From Sacculina carcini (Eukaryota > Arthropoda > Thecostraca > Sacculinidae): DNA of 64,000 nt. The notes beneath the pieces were generated by a model that did not search any database, was not told the origin of the DNA, and saw only the letters and a program-made list of their open reading frames with translations. The stretch's first letter is position 1. Every line of letters begins with the position of its first letter. Both the position numbers and the translations under genes were made by a program. The stretch is taken from the NCBI GenBank assembly GCA_916048095.2, contig OU696597.1, forward strand, positions 5,437,627-5,501,626, given 5' to 3'. Below, piece by piece: positions 63,561-64,000 of the stretch.

Positions 63561-64000
63561 AGTGTAGCGGACACACGAGAACACGATACAATGTATATTG
63601 ATCACCGTCATATAAGGACGTAAACAAACGCAGGTGAGACAAATAAGTGTTGCCAATCCCGGGACCTGGCCACAGCCCCCCTCCAAGAACCTGACACCTC
63701 GGGAAGGTACTGATACAAGAGGTTCGTGATTACATAGCAAACATACAGGTAAAACACACGGATGCAAATATACAGGATCTCGCTCTACTTTGCGCAAATT
63801 CTATGTAACTCATTGAATTAGAAACACCGGATACACGCAAACAGGAAACTCTCAACATTATACACATTCGCAATAATAACATTGTTAAATGTAAGACATG
63901 TGCGTGAAGGTCAAATGTAATCCGCCAGCCTGTGAGGTCGCCGGCTCTCTCTTCCAGTGCGAGTGGTCACAGTGGAGGGCTCAGGTGGCGGAATATACTC
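63561..64000. other. Unassigned right end of window
   Basis: No supported feature. The open frame from the ZMYM1-like fragment runs into it without a recognisable motif. Confidence 0.35.

Noticed and set aside
1..64000. Endogenous retrovirus with env
   Set aside because: None of the LTR elements has a membrane-protein frame between pol and the 3' LTR.

Overview
This 64-kb window is nuclear DNA from an invertebrate animal, most likely an arthropod. The only host-type coding sequence I can support is two exons (14262-14505 and 33117-33293, both + strand, both ending on a codon boundary) of a variant ionotropic glutamate receptor (IR), a family restricted to protostomes. The pattern around the second exon resembles crustacean IRs. 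I see no bacterial operons, no CRISPR array and no viral genome. Nearly everything else is transposable elements, many inserted into one another, so the order of events can be read from target-site duplications (TSDs).

Layout. 1-4.75 kb: decayed Ty3/Gypsy element A (+) with a solo LTR in its integrase. 5.2-10.2 kb: a solo LTR of family D (-) split by Gypsy B (-, 208-bp LTRs, TSD CTGTA). 10.2-13.2 kb: mostly unassigned, with a gag relic, a long (GT)n tract and a dispersed repeat. 13.2-14.15 kb: a LINE 3' part. 14.26-33.29 kb: IR exon, an 18.6-kb intron, then the next IR exon. The intron is filled by Gypsy C (-). The right LTR of C is split by element F (+, TSD ATATT). F's pol is split by Gypsy D (+). 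D itself holds a hAT transposon in RT and a LINE fragment inserted in frame in the 3' part of pol. 33.5-39.2 kb: a pogo-like end, then a piggyBac-like MITE split by Gypsy E (+, 255-bp LTRs), whose RT is split by a hAT MITE. 39.3-40.7 kb: a PHD-finger LINE ORF1 interrupted by a tRNA-like sequence. 41.6-49.8 kb: Gypsy K (+), with a 25-copy 16-bp array and a hAT element inside its 5' LTR. 50.2-53.6 kb: Gypsy I (-) with identical LTRs, flanked by 521-bp identical direct repeats. 53.1-56.4 kb: two LINEs facing outward. 56.4-59.1 kb: minisatellite, satellite, minisatellite. 59.2-62 kb: LINE Q and the 5' half of element H (-), related to F. 62.7-63.6 kb: a ZMYM1-like hAT transposase fragment.

How it works together. 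Autonomous functions (Gag, protease, RT, RNase H, integrase, hAT transposase) are present, but almost every copy is broken by frameshifts, stops or insertions. The longest uninterrupted frames are the hAT-1 transposase, the RNase H-integrase half of K, the D integrase chimera and the Gag-protease frame of I. The identical LTRs of I indicate recent movement, probably in trans because I lacks RT, RNase H and integrase. No computation or database search was run. Family names rest on recognised motifs, and boundaries on direct reading of termini and TSDs.
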